64,000 nucleotides of DNA from contig JBEVVS010000053.1 in the NCBI GenBank assembly GCA_040507005.1, positions 7,424-71,423 on the forward strand, written 5' to 3'. A model generated the notes under the pieces. That model made no database searches and was not told the origin of the DNA. It was given only the letters and a program-made list of their open reading frames with translations. A program made the position numbers and the translations under genes. Shown here in pieces: positions 44,207 through 54,164 of the stretch (the first letter of the stretch is position 1; each line of letters begins with the position of its first letter). Source of the stretch: Thiodiazotropha sp040507005. Lineage in GTDB: Bacteria > Pseudomonadota > Gammaproteobacteria > Chromatiales > Chromatiaceae.

Positions 44207-44998
44207 ATGCTAGTCGATTCACACTGTCACCTCGATCGCGTCGGACTCGCCCCCTATGACGGGGATTTCGCTCGTTTCATGAGTGAAACCCAGGCAAATG
44301 GCATCGATCATCTCTTGTGTGTCTCTATCGATCTCGAATCCTGGCCGGCGATGGCGGCGCTGGTTGCGGACTATCCCCAGGTCTCCATTTCAGTGGGTGT
44401 CCACCCGAATGACAAGGATCGTCGCGAGCCGGATGTTGACGAGTTGCTTAGGCTCTCACGCGGTGAAAAGGTGGTTGCCATTGGTGAGACAGGTCTGGAC
44501 TACTTTCACGGCGAAGGGGATCTTGATTGGCAGCGCTCAAGATTTCGCCAACATATACGGGCAGCCAAGGCGGCGGCCATGCCTCTGATCATCCATACCC
44601 GGGATGCCAGGAACGATACCATTCGTATCATGCAGGAAGAGGGGGCCGATGAGGCTGGCGGCGTGATGCACTGTTTCACCGAGAATTGGGTAATGGCGAG
44701 GCAGGCCCTGGAGATGGGTTTTTATATCTCATTCTCCGGTATCATTACTTTCAACAACGCCAGTGAGTTGCGTGAAGTGGTAAAACAGGTGCCGATGGAT
44801 CGCCTGCTGGTGGAGACAGACTCACCCTACTTGGCACCCGTGCCACACCGGGGCAAGCCGAATCAACCCATCCATGTGCGCCATGTCGCCGCACGTGTAG
44901 CCGAGCTAAAAGGGATCAGCGTCGAGGCTATCGCAGATATTACAACAGCCAATTTCTATCGCTGTTTTCCCTTGGTACAACGACAACAACCCAGTTGA
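44207..44998 (+). CDS. TatD family metal-dependent hydrolase (YcfH)
   Basis: This 263-residue protein has the metal motif DSHCHLD at the N-terminus, then GVHPND, AIGETGLDY with the bridging Glu, HTRDA, MHCFTENW and ETDSPYLAP. It is a TatD/YcfH deoxyribonuclease-type enzyme with divalent metals. It closes the tmk-holB-pilZ-tatD run but has a gap of about 200 bases before it, so it may have its own promoter. Confidence 0.95.
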   Translation: MLVDSHCHLDRVGLAPYDGDFARFMSETQANGIDHLLCVSIDLESWPAMAALVADYPQVSISVGVHPNDKDRREPDVDELLRLSRGEKVVAIGETGLDYFHGEGDLDWQRSRFRQHIRAAKAAAMPLIIHTRDARNDTIRIMQEEGADEAGGVMHCFTENWVMARQALEMGFYISFSGIITFNNASELREVVKQVPMDRLLVETDSPYLAPVPHRGKPNQPIHVRHVAARVAELKGISVEAIADITTANFYRCFPLVQRQQPS

Positions 44999-45010
44999 AC
45001 TAGACACGCT

Positions 45011-46216
45011 ATGCATAGAATTATTCCACTGTTGCTACTCAATGTTCTCTTCTCTTCTGTTTTATTCGCAGCGCCTGAAGCGCCTTCTGACAGCTATCGT
45101 GATCTGGTTATAAACACCGATGGTGGATTGGAAGCGACCACAACCGATGGTGAATTTTCCATACAGCTGGGGGGCAGAATCCTCGCCGATGTGGCAGTCT
45201 ATGACGAAGACAAGAACGCCCTGGGTAATGGAAGTGAACTGCGTGACTTGAGACTCGATCTGGAAGGGCGTCTGTACGCTGATTTTATCTATGAGTTCAG
45301 TGTCGACTTTGCCGATGGCGAAGCGGACGTCAAGGATGCCTGGTTTGCCTATGATGCCAACTATCCCTGGCAATTTACTCTCGGCCACTTCAAAGAGCCA
45401 TTCAGTCTCGAGGAACTGACCAGTAAGCGCTACCTGACCTTCATGGAACGTGCATTGCCGAATGCATTGGCACCGGGAAGAAGCATGGGGCTCGGGGCAC
45501 ATTGGCACGCAGAGCAGATGACCTTCGCCGCCGGTTTTTTCGGTGATGACTACGATGACGATGCGGATGATGAGGGAGACGAAGGCTGGGGAGTGACCGG
45601 TCGACTCACCTATGCGCCCTGGGCAGAAGAGCGATCGGTGCTGCACTTGGGTATGGCTGCCAGCTTCAGAAGGTTGGATGATGAAGAGAAGGTGCGTTTC
45701 GACGTCAGACCGGAATCACACATCACGGATATTCGCTATCTCGATACGGGTAAACTCGAGCAGAGTCGTTCCTCAGTCTTGCTAGGTGTCGAAGGTGCAT
45801 GGGTCGCTGGTCCGTTTTCGCTACAGGGAGAGTGGATACAAGCCAAAGTAGAGCGTGACGAGGGTGCCGATCCCACTTTTGAAGGCTGGTATATGCAGGC
45901 AAGTTGGTTTTTTAGCGGTGAAAGTCGTCGCTATAAGCAACGCGCTGCAAAATTTGGAAGGATACGCCCCCTTTCTGATTCGGGTGCCCTGGAATTGGCG
46001 GTTCGTTTCAGTTCTCTCGATCTTAACGATGAAGAGATTGAGGGTGGTTCCAGTGATAGTCTTACCCTGGGACTCAACTGGTACATCAATCGACAGATCC
46101 GACTAATGGCCAACACAATATTTGTTGAGAACGACCGCTTTGCCGATGCCGATGGTGACGTAGAGGCCGAGGATGAACCAGCAATATTTCAGGTTCGGGC
46201 ACAGCTTGACTTCTAG
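45011..46216 (+). CDS. OprP/OprO-like outer-membrane porin
   Basis: This 401-residue protein has a signal peptide (residues 1-21, ending LFAA) and a beta-barrel that finishes with IFQVRAQLDF, a typical C-terminal Phe. The pattern FSIQLGGRILADVAVYDED, the DFADGEADVKDAWFAYD segment and the LGHFKEPFSLEELTS segment fit the phosphate-selective porin O/P family. A long acidic loop (about residues 180-195) faces outward. It precedes a PhnD-like binding protein gene by 13 bases and may supply it with anions. Confidence 0.9.
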   Translation: MHRIIPLLLLNVLFSSVLFAAPEAPSDSYRDLVINTDGGLEATTTDGEFSIQLGGRILADVAVYDEDKNALGNGSELRDLRLDLEGRLYADFIYEFSVDFADGEADVKDAWFAYDANYPWQFTLGHFKEPFSLEELTSKRYLTFMERALPNALAPGRSMGLGAHWHAEQMTFAAGFFGDDYDDDADDEGDEGWGVTGRLTYAPWAEERSVLHLGMAASFRRLDDEEKVRFDVRPESHITDIRYLDTGKLEQSRSSVLLGVEGAWVAGPFSLQGEWIQAKVERDEGADPTFEGWYMQASWFFSGESRRYKQRAAKFGRIRPLSDSGALELAVRFSSLDLNDEEIEGGSSDSLTLGLNWYINRQIRLMANTIFVENDRFADADGDVEAEDEPAIFQVRAQLDF

Positions 46217-46229
46217 GGCTTGACGTTTG

Positions 46230-47153
46230 ATGCGCGCACCAAGTAAAAAAGTCCTGTTGCTTGTACTAGTCCTCTCATGGCTAATGCCGCTCTCCGCAAT
46301 CTCAAGTAGCAGCAATCCTGAAACGCTTGTTTTGGGAAAGATCAGCCACAATCCCAAAAAGCACTATCGCTACCTGAAACCTCTACTGATTTATGCGGTG
46401 GAGAGAATGCGGGACCTTGGTATCCGCAAGGGCAAAATCCGTATGGCAAAAAACAAAGAGCAGATGGCTGATCTGGTGGCCAGTGGCGAAGTCGACTGGG
46501 TGACGGAAACGCCTATCGCCGCTGCCTATCTGCATGAGGAGAGCGGTGCCGAGATATTGTTGCGAAAATGGAAAAAGGGAATGCCGGAATATTATACGGT
46601 GTTCTTTTCCCGAACAGAGGGTTCAATAAAAAAACTGGAGGACCTGAAGGGAAAGCGCATTGCACTGGAGGACCCGGCATCGACGACGGCCTACTATCTA
46701 CCACTGAATGCGATGCTACAGAGCGGGCTGATACCAGAAAAGCTGAATAGCTTCCGCGACAAACCGCAGCCGGACAAGGTCGGTTATCTATTTGCCCGGG
46801 AGGAGATCAATATCGCAACCTTGGTGCACAAGGGTGTGGTCGACGCCGGCGCATTCAGCAACCTGGACTGGGACAAAGAGGATCACCTGCCTACCCAATA
46901 TCGTCAGGAGTTTTCAATTATCCATCGCCTTCCACCAGTAATCCGTGCAGTCGAACTTGTGCGCAGCGACCTGGATTCTGCTGTTAAAAATCGGCTTCAA
47001 GAGATACTGTTGAAGATCGATGATGATCCAAAGGCCGCACATGTCCTGAACGCCTATCAGAAAACTAAAAAATTCGACAAAATGAGTGAGGATCAGAAGC
47101 AGTCGATATACGATATGTACAAGATCATGGAATATGTAGATCGATCTCTATAG
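46230..47153 (+). CDS. PhnD-like phosphate/phosphonate periplasmic binding protein
   Basis: The 307-residue product starts at ATG 46230. A signal peptide (about 1-25, ending ISSSS) precedes the periplasmic binding fold, with LVLGKISHNPKKHYRYLKPL, then GEVDWVTETPIAAAYL and DLKGKRIALEDPASTTAYYLP, where the STT binds the oxyanion. No ABC transporter is adjacent. Instead a GGDEF-EAL protein follows, so it may pass a ligand signal to that membrane protein rather than serve transport. That is inferred from gene order. Confidence 0.88.
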   Translation: MRAPSKKVLLLVLVLSWLMPLSAISSSSNPETLVLGKISHNPKKHYRYLKPLLIYAVERMRDLGIRKGKIRMAKNKEQMADLVASGEVDWVTETPIAAAYLHEESGAEILLRKWKKGMPEYYTVFFSRTEGSIKKLEDLKGKRIALEDPASTTAYYLPLNAMLQSGLIPEKLNSFRDKPQPDKVGYLFAREEINIATLVHKGVVDAGAFSNLDWDKEDHLPTQYRQEFSIIHRLPPVIRAVELVRSDLDSAVKNRLQEILLKIDDDPKAAHVLNAYQKTKKFDKMSEDQKQSIYDMYKIMEYVDRSL

Positions 47154-47293
47154 CTCGAGTTCAGCAACCTGTTTGAAAAGGTCTTGGGCTTGAAGCGAAG
47201 CATACAACAATTTATTAATTCCAGTTGAAGGTCCTGTTTTTGAATGTCTGGATCAAGGCTGTAACCAAGCAATTTCAATAAACGGCTAGCTCA

Positions 47294-49741
47294 ATGGCAA
47301 GAAGTCTCCAGTTTCGTTACACCGTTGCTATAGGTATGGGTATTGTCATCGTTACGGTGATATTGGCTGCCCTGTTCCTGTTTCAGTCGAAGGAACTGTT
47401 GTCAAATATAAAAACCACCACGGCATCAACAATGAGTGCCGCGCTTCATAATGAAGCCCAAAAACGGTTGATGAATCTAAGCGCAATTCTTAGTGAGGAC
47501 CTGGTAAATCCACTCTACAACTTCGATATGCTTGCAATCTTGCAGCTGTTGCAGAGTGTTAGCGCTCTTGATGATGTAGCCTATGTCATGGTGATAGATC
47601 CCGAGGGTGTTATCGTTCACGACGGCAACGAGCTGCTGGTCGACTATGGTAAAAAAATTGAAGAGGCTGCGATAGTCGACTGGATCGGTAGCCAATCCTC
47701 ACCATTGTTTATTGATACCGCTGAGCTCATGGAGATTGTCACACCCGTAGAAATAGCGGATGAGAAGCTGGGTTGGGTTAGAATCGCGCTGTTTAAAAAG
47801 GCACAACTGGAAAATAGCGCCAATCTGACCCAACAACTCGCTGTTCTGATATCCGAATCCCAGTTGCGTGAACGCTATCTGCTTATTTTCGTCACCCTGA
47901 TCCTGTTGTTGCTTGGGTTGTTGCTGGCTGCTTTTATTTCAAAGCGATTGGTGTCACCGATTCGGCAACTCACCGATTATGTCAAGCGGGTCGGTGAAGG
48001 TGCCTACGGTATTGAGCTAAAGAAGAGTCGCAATGATGAGATAGGTCAACTGATCAGTTCATTCAATCGCATGAGCAGGGACCTTTCCAATACCTCGGTG
48101 TCGAGGGCGTATCTGAATGATGTGCTCAATAACTTACGCGATGCCTTGGTGGTTGTCTCGGTTGATATGAAGATTATCATGGTCAACGATGCTGCCTGCG
48201 AAATGCTCGGCTACGACAAGCAGAAACTTGAGAGTATGTCCTATTATGAACTGATCGACAGCCGAGATGTAATTCGGGTAAAGACCTGGCTGAAACAACT
48301 TATGCAAAAGGATGTGGAGAGCATCGATACCAGGTATGTTACCGTCACTGGTTACTCTGTCTTGGTTTCTCTATCTGCTGCCTTTCTGCAACAATCTGGT
48401 GGCCAAGGGCATATTATCAGTGTGGCACAGGATGTCAGCGAAAGCAGAAAGAATGAAGAGCATATACGCTACCTGGCGCAATATGACGGTTTGACTAATC
48501 TACCGAACCGACAACTATTTCGTGATCGTCTCAAGCACGCGATGGATCAGGCGGAACGGGAAGAATATCTAATCGCTCTGATGTTCATCGATCTCGATCG
48601 ATTTAAGAAGGTCAACGACAGCCTTGGTCATCATGCAGGTGATTTGTTGCTGAAAGAGACTGCGGTACGCTTGAAGAAGATGCTTCGACTGGGTGATACA
48701 GTGGCACGCTTGGGGGGTGATGAGTTCACCATTATTGCGGAGCAGATCAAATCGATAAACGACGGTACCAATATAGCGAAAACGCTGCTGCAACATATCC
48801 AAGAGCCCTTCGAAATCGATAGCAGGCAGGTACATATCAGCTGCAGTATCGGTATTGTCTTCTATCCTTTTGCCAAGGATGACATCGGTAGCCTGATACA
48901 GAAGGCCGATATGGCCATGTATCATGCAAAACGAAGTGGACGTCGGCAATACTGTGTCTACGATCATACATTTGGCGCAAATGAGGAAGGCATACTGCAG
49001 TTGGAGAGCGAATTGATGCAAGCATTGAAATCGAAGAGCTTCCATCTACTCTACCAACCCATTGTCGATACCCGCTCGGGTGAAACCGTCGGCATGGAGG
49101 CCTTGCTGCGTTGGGACCATCCAAGGCGTGGTGTTCTTGATCCTACTGAATTTCTTCACTTCCTTGAAAACACCGGTCTGATTATTGAGCTGGGGGATTG
49201 GGTACTGGAGCGGGCCTGTAGGGAGATGCTGGCTTATCAACGAGGCAGTGGTCGCTCGTTGCAACTGAATGTCAATGTATCCATGCAACAGTTCAACCAG
49301 GGCAATTTCTCCAACCGGGTTGAATCGATATTGAAAACTGTAGGTTTTGACCCAAAATGCCTTGAGTTGGAGATTACCGAGAGCAGCCTGGTAGAAGATA
49401 TTGAGATGAGCAGAAATGTGGTGCGCAGCCTGAAAAAATATGGTGTTCGTATTGCCGTTGACGATTTTGGTACCGGTTACTCCTCCTTTTCCTATCTCAG
49501 AGACTTTAACATTGATACCTTGAAGCTCGATACGAGTTTTATAAAGGGTCTACCAAATGATAACTATGCCATTGGTATATGTACCGCAATGGTTAAAATG
49601 GCGGAAATAATGGACCTCAAAGTGGTCGCCGAAGGCGTTGAAAACTCGGATCAGATTGAATGGTTAATTAGAGAAAACGTACAGCAGTGCCAAGGCTACT
49701 ACTACAGCGAACCTGTCGCTCTGTCCGACTCTATCGAGTAA
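47294..49741 (+). CDS. HAMP-PAS-GGDEF-EAL cyclic-di-GMP signalling protein
   Basis: This 815-residue protein has a first membrane helix (about residues 10-30), a periplasmic region (about 31-195), a second helix (about 197-215) and a HAMP domain. A PAS domain follows (about 275-395), then GGDEF (about 400-555) with intact LGGDEF, and EAL (about 575-810) with intact EALLRW and later DDFGTGYSSF. Both active sites look complete, so it may make or break cyclic-di-GMP, depending on signal. It lies 140 bases after the PhnD-like gene on the same strand. Confidence 0.94.
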   Translation: MARSLQFRYTVAIGMGIVIVTVILAALFLFQSKELLSNIKTTTASTMSAALHNEAQKRLMNLSAILSEDLVNPLYNFDMLAILQLLQSVSALDDVAYVMVIDPEGVIVHDGNELLVDYGKKIEEAAIVDWIGSQSSPLFIDTAELMEIVTPVEIADEKLGWVRIALFKKAQLENSANLTQQLAVLISESQLRERYLLIFVTLILLLLGLLLAAFISKRLVSPIRQLTDYVKRVGEGAYGIELKKSRNDEIGQLISSFNRMSRDLSNTSVSRAYLNDVLNNLRDALVVVSVDMKIIMVNDAACEMLGYDKQKLESMSYYELIDSRDVIRVKTWLKQLMQKDVESIDTRYVTVTGYSVLVSLSAAFLQQSGGQGHIISVAQDVSESRKNEEHIRYLAQYDGLTNLPNRQLFRDRLKHAMDQAEREEYLIALMFIDLDRFKKVNDSLGHHAGDLLLKETAVRLKKMLRLGDTVARLGGDEFTIIAEQIKSINDGTNIAKTLLQHIQEPFEIDSRQVHISCSIGIVFYPFAKDDIGSLIQKADMAMYHAKRSGRRQYCVYDHTFGANEEGILQLESELMQALKSKSFHLLYQPIVDTRSGETVGMEALLRWDHPRRGVLDPTEFLHFLENTGLIIELGDWVLERACREMLAYQRGSGRSLQLNVNVSMQQFNQGNFSNRVESILKTVGFDPKCLELEITESSLVEDIEMSRNVVRSLKKYGVRIAVDDFGTGYSSFSYLRDFNIDTLKLDTSFIKGLPNDNYAIGICTAMVKMAEIMDLKVVAEGVENSDQIEWLIRENVQQCQGYYYSEPVALSDSIE

Positions 49742-49779
49742 GCTAACTGTTTTTTTATCAATCGATCTGCAGTTTGGAC

Positions 49780-51564
49780 TTAATGCCCAACATACATCTC
49801 GTCATACTCATTGGCATAACGTTCCAGGATCTTGTTGCGCTTCAGTTTAAGTGTCGGTGTGATTAAGCCGTTCTCCACGCTCCAGGGTTCTGCGAGCACG
49901 GTTGCCCGAATCACCTTTGCGTAACCGGGAAAGTTGTCCAGGTGGTTATTGACCCGGGTTAACAGCTCTTTTTCCTGCTGTTCACTGAGGTTCGCGGGAT
50001 CGAGACCTAGGGATTGTGCATGCTCGGGATTAAGCACCAGGATGGCGGATAAATAGGGTTTGCTCTCGCCCACCACCAGTACCTGTTCGAAGAGTGGGTC
50101 CATGGAGATGCACATCTCCATGTCGGCGGGGGGTACCTTCTCGCCGTTGGCCATGACGATGATCTCTTTCAGGCGCCCGGTGATAAAGATGTAGTCGTCC
50201 TCGATCTTCGCCTTGTCCCCGGTGTGGAACCAGCCCTCTGCGTCGATTACCTCGGCGGTGGCGGAGCGGTTGTTCCAGTAGCCCATCATCACATTCGGCG
50301 CCCGACAGAGCAGCTCGTCGTATTCACTGATCTTCACCTCGACTCCGGGAAAGGGCCTGCCCACGCTTGCCGGGAAATTGTGTTGATGAGTATTGGCGGA
50401 GATGATTGGGCTGGTCTCCGTCAAACCATACCCTTGAAGTATCGGCACCCCAAGCCCGATGAAGACCTTGGCGATATCGGGTGACAGGGGAGCGCCACCG
50501 GAGACGGCTATACGCAGGCGACCGCCCAGTTTCTGCTGAATCTTGCTGGCCACGATTTTTTCCAGCAGCGGCCAGAACAGGAGTTTTGGCGACCAGCTTG
50601 CGCGGCCCTGTTGGTATTCGAAATTGTACCAGCCGGTGTCGACAGCCAGCTTGAAGATGGCACGGGCCACGGCGGAGTCGTTTTCAAGCTTATCCTGAAT
50701 CTTGGCATAGACCCTTTCAAATATTCGAGGTACCGCAATCAGGATGGTGGGTTTAATGATTTCGAGGTCTTCTGCCAACTGAGGTATCGAGCGTGCATAG
50801 GCGGTAGAGGCTCCGGCCATGATTGCCAGATAGTAGCCCACGGTCCGTTCCAGGGTATGCGACAGAGGCAGGAAGGAGAGAAAGGTATCTGTTTTATAGA
50901 TATCGATAACTTCAATGCCGCTGTTGAGGTCCCATAATATGTTGTGGTGACTCAGCATCACACCTTTCGAGCGTCCCGTGGTGCCTGATGTATAGACGAT
51001 GGTGGCCAACTCATTGGTCGAGACGTCGACTACCTCCAGTTCGTCGTTGGGTTGATCGGGCAGCCACTCATGCAGTGACACCAGATGCGGTTGCAACCCC
51101 ATCGGTTTAACCGGGTGCAGGGAGACGATACGGTTCAGTCCGGCCAACTGGTTACTGATCTGTTGCAGGTCCTGCCACTGTTCGTTGTTTTCAATAAGCA
51201 GCAAACGCACTTCGGCATCCTGCAGGATATAACCGATATTTTCCGCGCGATCATTGGTGTAGAGAGGCACGGTGACCAGCCCCAGGCATTGTGCCGCCAG
51301 ATCGAAGATAGCCCATTCACGGCAGTTGCGTAGCATCAAGGCGACGCGGTCGCCAGGTTTCAGATTCTCTTTGCGGAATGCGGCTTGCCAACGAATCACC
51401 AGCTGCGCCATCTCGCTCCAGCTGGTCTCTTGCCAGGTTTCGCGATCTTCGTCGTACTGGATATAGGCAATCGCATCCGCTGTGCGATTCACCCGTTCGC
51501 GAAAGACCGCACCCAGGGTGTCAGCCTCGTTTAACAATATGTAATCGATATTAGGATTGTTCAT
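49780..51564 (-). CDS. long-chain acyl-CoA synthetase (AMP-forming)
   Basis: This 594-residue protein is a FAA1/FadD-type adenylate-forming enzyme. It has the P-loop motif TIVYTSGTTGRSKGVMLSH at about residue 190, the GYGLTETSPIIS motif at about 370 and the GWFHTGDKAKIE motif at about 445. It activates fatty acids with ATP and CoA. It lies on the minus strand after fadE (stop-to-start order fadE then this gene), and the two probably serve fatty-acid use together. Confidence 0.94.
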   Translation of the reverse strand: MNNPNIDYILLNEADTLGAVFRERVNRTADAIAYIQYDEDRETWQETSWSEMAQLVIRWQAAFRKENLKPGDRVALMLRNCREWAIFDLAAQCLGLVTVPLYTNDRAENIGYILQDAEVRLLLIENNEQWQDLQQISNQLAGLNRIVSLHPVKPMGLQPHLVSLHEWLPDQPNDELEVVDVSTNELATIVYTSGTTGRSKGVMLSHHNILWDLNSGIEVIDIYKTDTFLSFLPLSHTLERTVGYYLAIMAGASTAYARSIPQLAEDLEIIKPTILIAVPRIFERVYAKIQDKLENDSAVARAIFKLAVDTGWYNFEYQQGRASWSPKLLFWPLLEKIVASKIQQKLGGRLRIAVSGGAPLSPDIAKVFIGLGVPILQGYGLTETSPIISANTHQHNFPASVGRPFPGVEVKISEYDELLCRAPNVMMGYWNNRSATAEVIDAEGWFHTGDKAKIEDDYIFITGRLKEIIVMANGEKVPPADMEMCISMDPLFEQVLVVGESKPYLSAILVLNPEHAQSLGLDPANLSEQQEKELLTRVNNHLDNFPGYAKVIRATVLAEPWSVENGLITPTLKLKRNKILERYANEYDEMYVGH

Positions 51565-51680
51565 GCCGGCATCCCTATTCTCTTTTTCAGAACCCCGATT
51601 TTTATCAGTCGGTTCATTCTGTTGTGGTTAGAGTAGCATTAACTTAGCCTATCCTGATCAGGGATGGAACTATTAAATCC

Positions 51681-54164
51681 TCAAGCGGCACCCCGCTTGT
51701 TGATATTGGAGAGTTTTGGTGCTGATTTTTTGACATCGTCGGTTGACTCACCAAGATCACTGAAGGCATTGACCTGTATGACTTGGCGACGTAGGCGGTC
51801 CGCTTCGTCGAGGGCTACTTTATCACTCTCACTGAGGATGCCAAGGGTGACGGCTTCCGTGATCAGATTACGAACGTCCCGGGATTTAAGCTGTCCTGCC
51901 CGTCTTGCACGACGTAGTGTCTTTTCATGGGGGGCCGCGGCAGTAACCGCAAACATTGCCTGTTCCAGTTGTCCTGCACGTTGTCCTTGATCCTCCGTGA
52001 TAAAGATGCCTTCGGTGAGCCTGTCCCTCACCTCACTTGGTGTGAGCAGGATGCGCGCGACCCGGTGGTCGAGCTTATCGGTGGGTTTGTGGAAAGGGAG
52101 TCCCGTGGGAAATATGACCAGCCGTAACAGCCAGGCCAGAGGGCGTAGCGGCATATTACGTAACAGGCCACGTAAAGCGTGTTGATATCGATAGAGTGAA
52201 TCCTCCATGGCCCACTGCATCAGGGACAAATCGCTATCAAGCTCACCCTCATCGACATAGCGTTTGAGTACCGCGCTGGCGATATAGAGATTGCTAAGCA
52301 TATCGCCGAGTCTGGCTGAAAGGCGTTCTTTGCGCTTTAAGGATCCACCCAGGGTCATCAGGGCTGCATCGGCGGTTAGGGCGAAGCTGGAAGACATCCA
52401 GTTCAGGCGTTGAAAGTAACGTTTGCTGGGACCACCTCTGGGGCTTTCGGAGAGCCTTCCATGGGTAAGTCCGTACCAGAGTGTACGGGCAAAGTTTGTA
52501 AGCACGAAACCGATGTGGCTGAAGAGGGCGTCATCGAACTGGTTGAGCGCATTGTCGCTATCCGGGTTTTCCGCCGCCTCGAACTCCCTGAGCACATAGG
52601 GGTGGGCGCGAATCGCCCCCTGACCGAAGATGATCATACTGCGGGTCAGGATATTCGCACCCTCGACGGTAATAGCGATGGGGATAGCCTGGTAGCCCCT
52701 GGCGATCAGGTTGTCGGGGCCGAGGCAGATACCGCTGCCGCCCTGGATATCCATGGCATCATTGAGTGCCTGTCGATAACGCTCGGTGAGATGGTACTTG
52801 ATGATGGCCGAGATCACCGCGGGAGATTCGCCACTGTCCATGGCGCTGAGGGTAAGCTTGCGCGCCGCGTCCATCTGATAGGTAAGCCCGCCGATTCTCG
52901 CCAGTGGTTCTTCCACGCCTTCGAAGTGGCCGATGGGTTGACTGAACTGGGTGCGAACCGCTGCATAGGCGCCGGTATAACGGCTGGCGCTCTTACCCGC
53001 CGAGGTTGAGAGTGCGGGGAGTGAGATGCCACGACCCTCCGAGAGGGATTCCATCAACATATGCCAACCCTTGCCCACGCCATCGACGCCACCGATCACC
53101 CAGTTGATGGGAATAAAGACATCCCGGCCTTGAATGGGACCGTTCTGGAAGGCTAGGTTGAGGGGCATGTGACGCGCACCGATCTCCACCCCGGGGGTGT
53201 CGCGGGGGATCAGCGCCAGGGTGATGCCAGGTTCAGGATCGTCGGAGAGCAGGCCTTGGGGATCCTCCAGCTTAAAGGCCAATCCAATCAGGGTCGCAAC
53301 CGGAGCCAGGGTGATATAGCGCTTCTCCCAGTTGAGCTTGATACCCAGCACCTGGGTGCCATCGAACTCACCATAGGTGACCCGGCCGACATCGGGGATC
53401 GCGCCGGCATCGCTCCCCGCATGGGGATTCGTCAGGGCGAAGCAGGGCACCTCCTCTCCAGTGGCCAGACGATTCAGATAACGCCCCTTCTGTTCATCGC
53501 TGCCGTATTGCAGCAGCAGCTTTGCCGGACCAAGAGAATTAGGCACCATGACAGTAACCGCCGCGGTGATACTGCGACTTGCGATCTTCATCACCACCTG
53601 GGAGTGGGCATAGGCGGAAAAACCGAGACCGCCGTAGGACTCAGGTATGATCAGGCCGAAAAAACCGGACGCCTTGATAAACTGCCAGACTTCGGGGGGG
53701 AGATCCTGACGTTCGTGGGTGATATGCCAGTCATCGAGCATTTCGCACAGTCTCTCCACCGGGCCGTCGAGGAACTCCTGCTCCCGTGAGGTCAGCTGGC
53801 ATTGTGGTTGCTTGAGCAGACTATTCCAGTCCGGTTGTCCGGAGAAGAGCTCACCGTCCCACCAGACGCTTCCGGCGTTCAACGCCTCCTTCTCGGTGGA
53901 CGACATGGAGGGCATTACCTGCTGGAAGGCGCTGAGCAGTGGCCTGGTGATCCAGCGGCGTCGAAGTTGGGGTTTGAGGTAGAAGAAGAGGGTGGCGGCG
54001 TAGACCAACCATAGGGGTAGGGCGCCCAGAGAGGTTACTAAATCAGCCAACTGCAGGCAGACCAGGAGGATCGGCGGCAGCAGAATCCAGACAATGGCCC
54101 GTGCGGATCCATAGGCCAGTCCCCATAGGGTTAACAACAGCAGCAATAGTCCCAGCATCGTCAT
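51681..54164 (-). CDS. fadE: acyl-CoA dehydrogenase FadE
   Basis: This 827-residue protein has N-terminal membrane helices (about residues 2-60), a linker and a full acyl-CoA dehydrogenase core (about 95-510) with CFALTNPHAGSDAG and GYQAIPIAITVEGANILTR. It ends with the DUF1974 region typical of FadE, longer than usual dehydrogenases. It oxidises acyl-CoA to enoyl-CoA in beta-oxidation. It starts four bases inside the end of the upstream papain-like gene, so these are co-transcribed. Confidence 0.95.
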   Translation of the reverse strand: MTMLGLLLLLLTLWGLAYGSARAIVWILLPPILLVCLQLADLVTSLGALPLWLVYAATLFFYLKPQLRRRWITRPLLSAFQQVMPSMSSTEKEALNAGSVWWDGELFSGQPDWNSLLKQPQCQLTSREQEFLDGPVERLCEMLDDWHITHERQDLPPEVWQFIKASGFFGLIIPESYGGLGFSAYAHSQVVMKIASRSITAAVTVMVPNSLGPAKLLLQYGSDEQKGRYLNRLATGEEVPCFALTNPHAGSDAGAIPDVGRVTYGEFDGTQVLGIKLNWEKRYITLAPVATLIGLAFKLEDPQGLLSDDPEPGITLALIPRDTPGVEIGARHMPLNLAFQNGPIQGRDVFIPINWVIGGVDGVGKGWHMLMESLSEGRGISLPALSTSAGKSASRYTGAYAAVRTQFSQPIGHFEGVEEPLARIGGLTYQMDAARKLTLSAMDSGESPAVISAIIKYHLTERYRQALNDAMDIQGGSGICLGPDNLIARGYQAIPIAITVEGANILTRSMIIFGQGAIRAHPYVLREFEAAENPDSDNALNQFDDALFSHIGFVLTNFARTLWYGLTHGRLSESPRGGPSKRYFQRLNWMSSSFALTADAALMTLGGSLKRKERLSARLGDMLSNLYIASAVLKRYVDEGELDSDLSLMQWAMEDSLYRYQHALRGLLRNMPLRPLAWLLRLVIFPTGLPFHKPTDKLDHRVARILLTPSEVRDRLTEGIFITEDQGQRAGQLEQAMFAVTAAAPHEKTLRRARRAGQLKSRDVRNLITEAVTLGILSESDKVALDEADRLRRQVIQVNAFSDLGESTDDVKKSAPKLSNINKRGAA

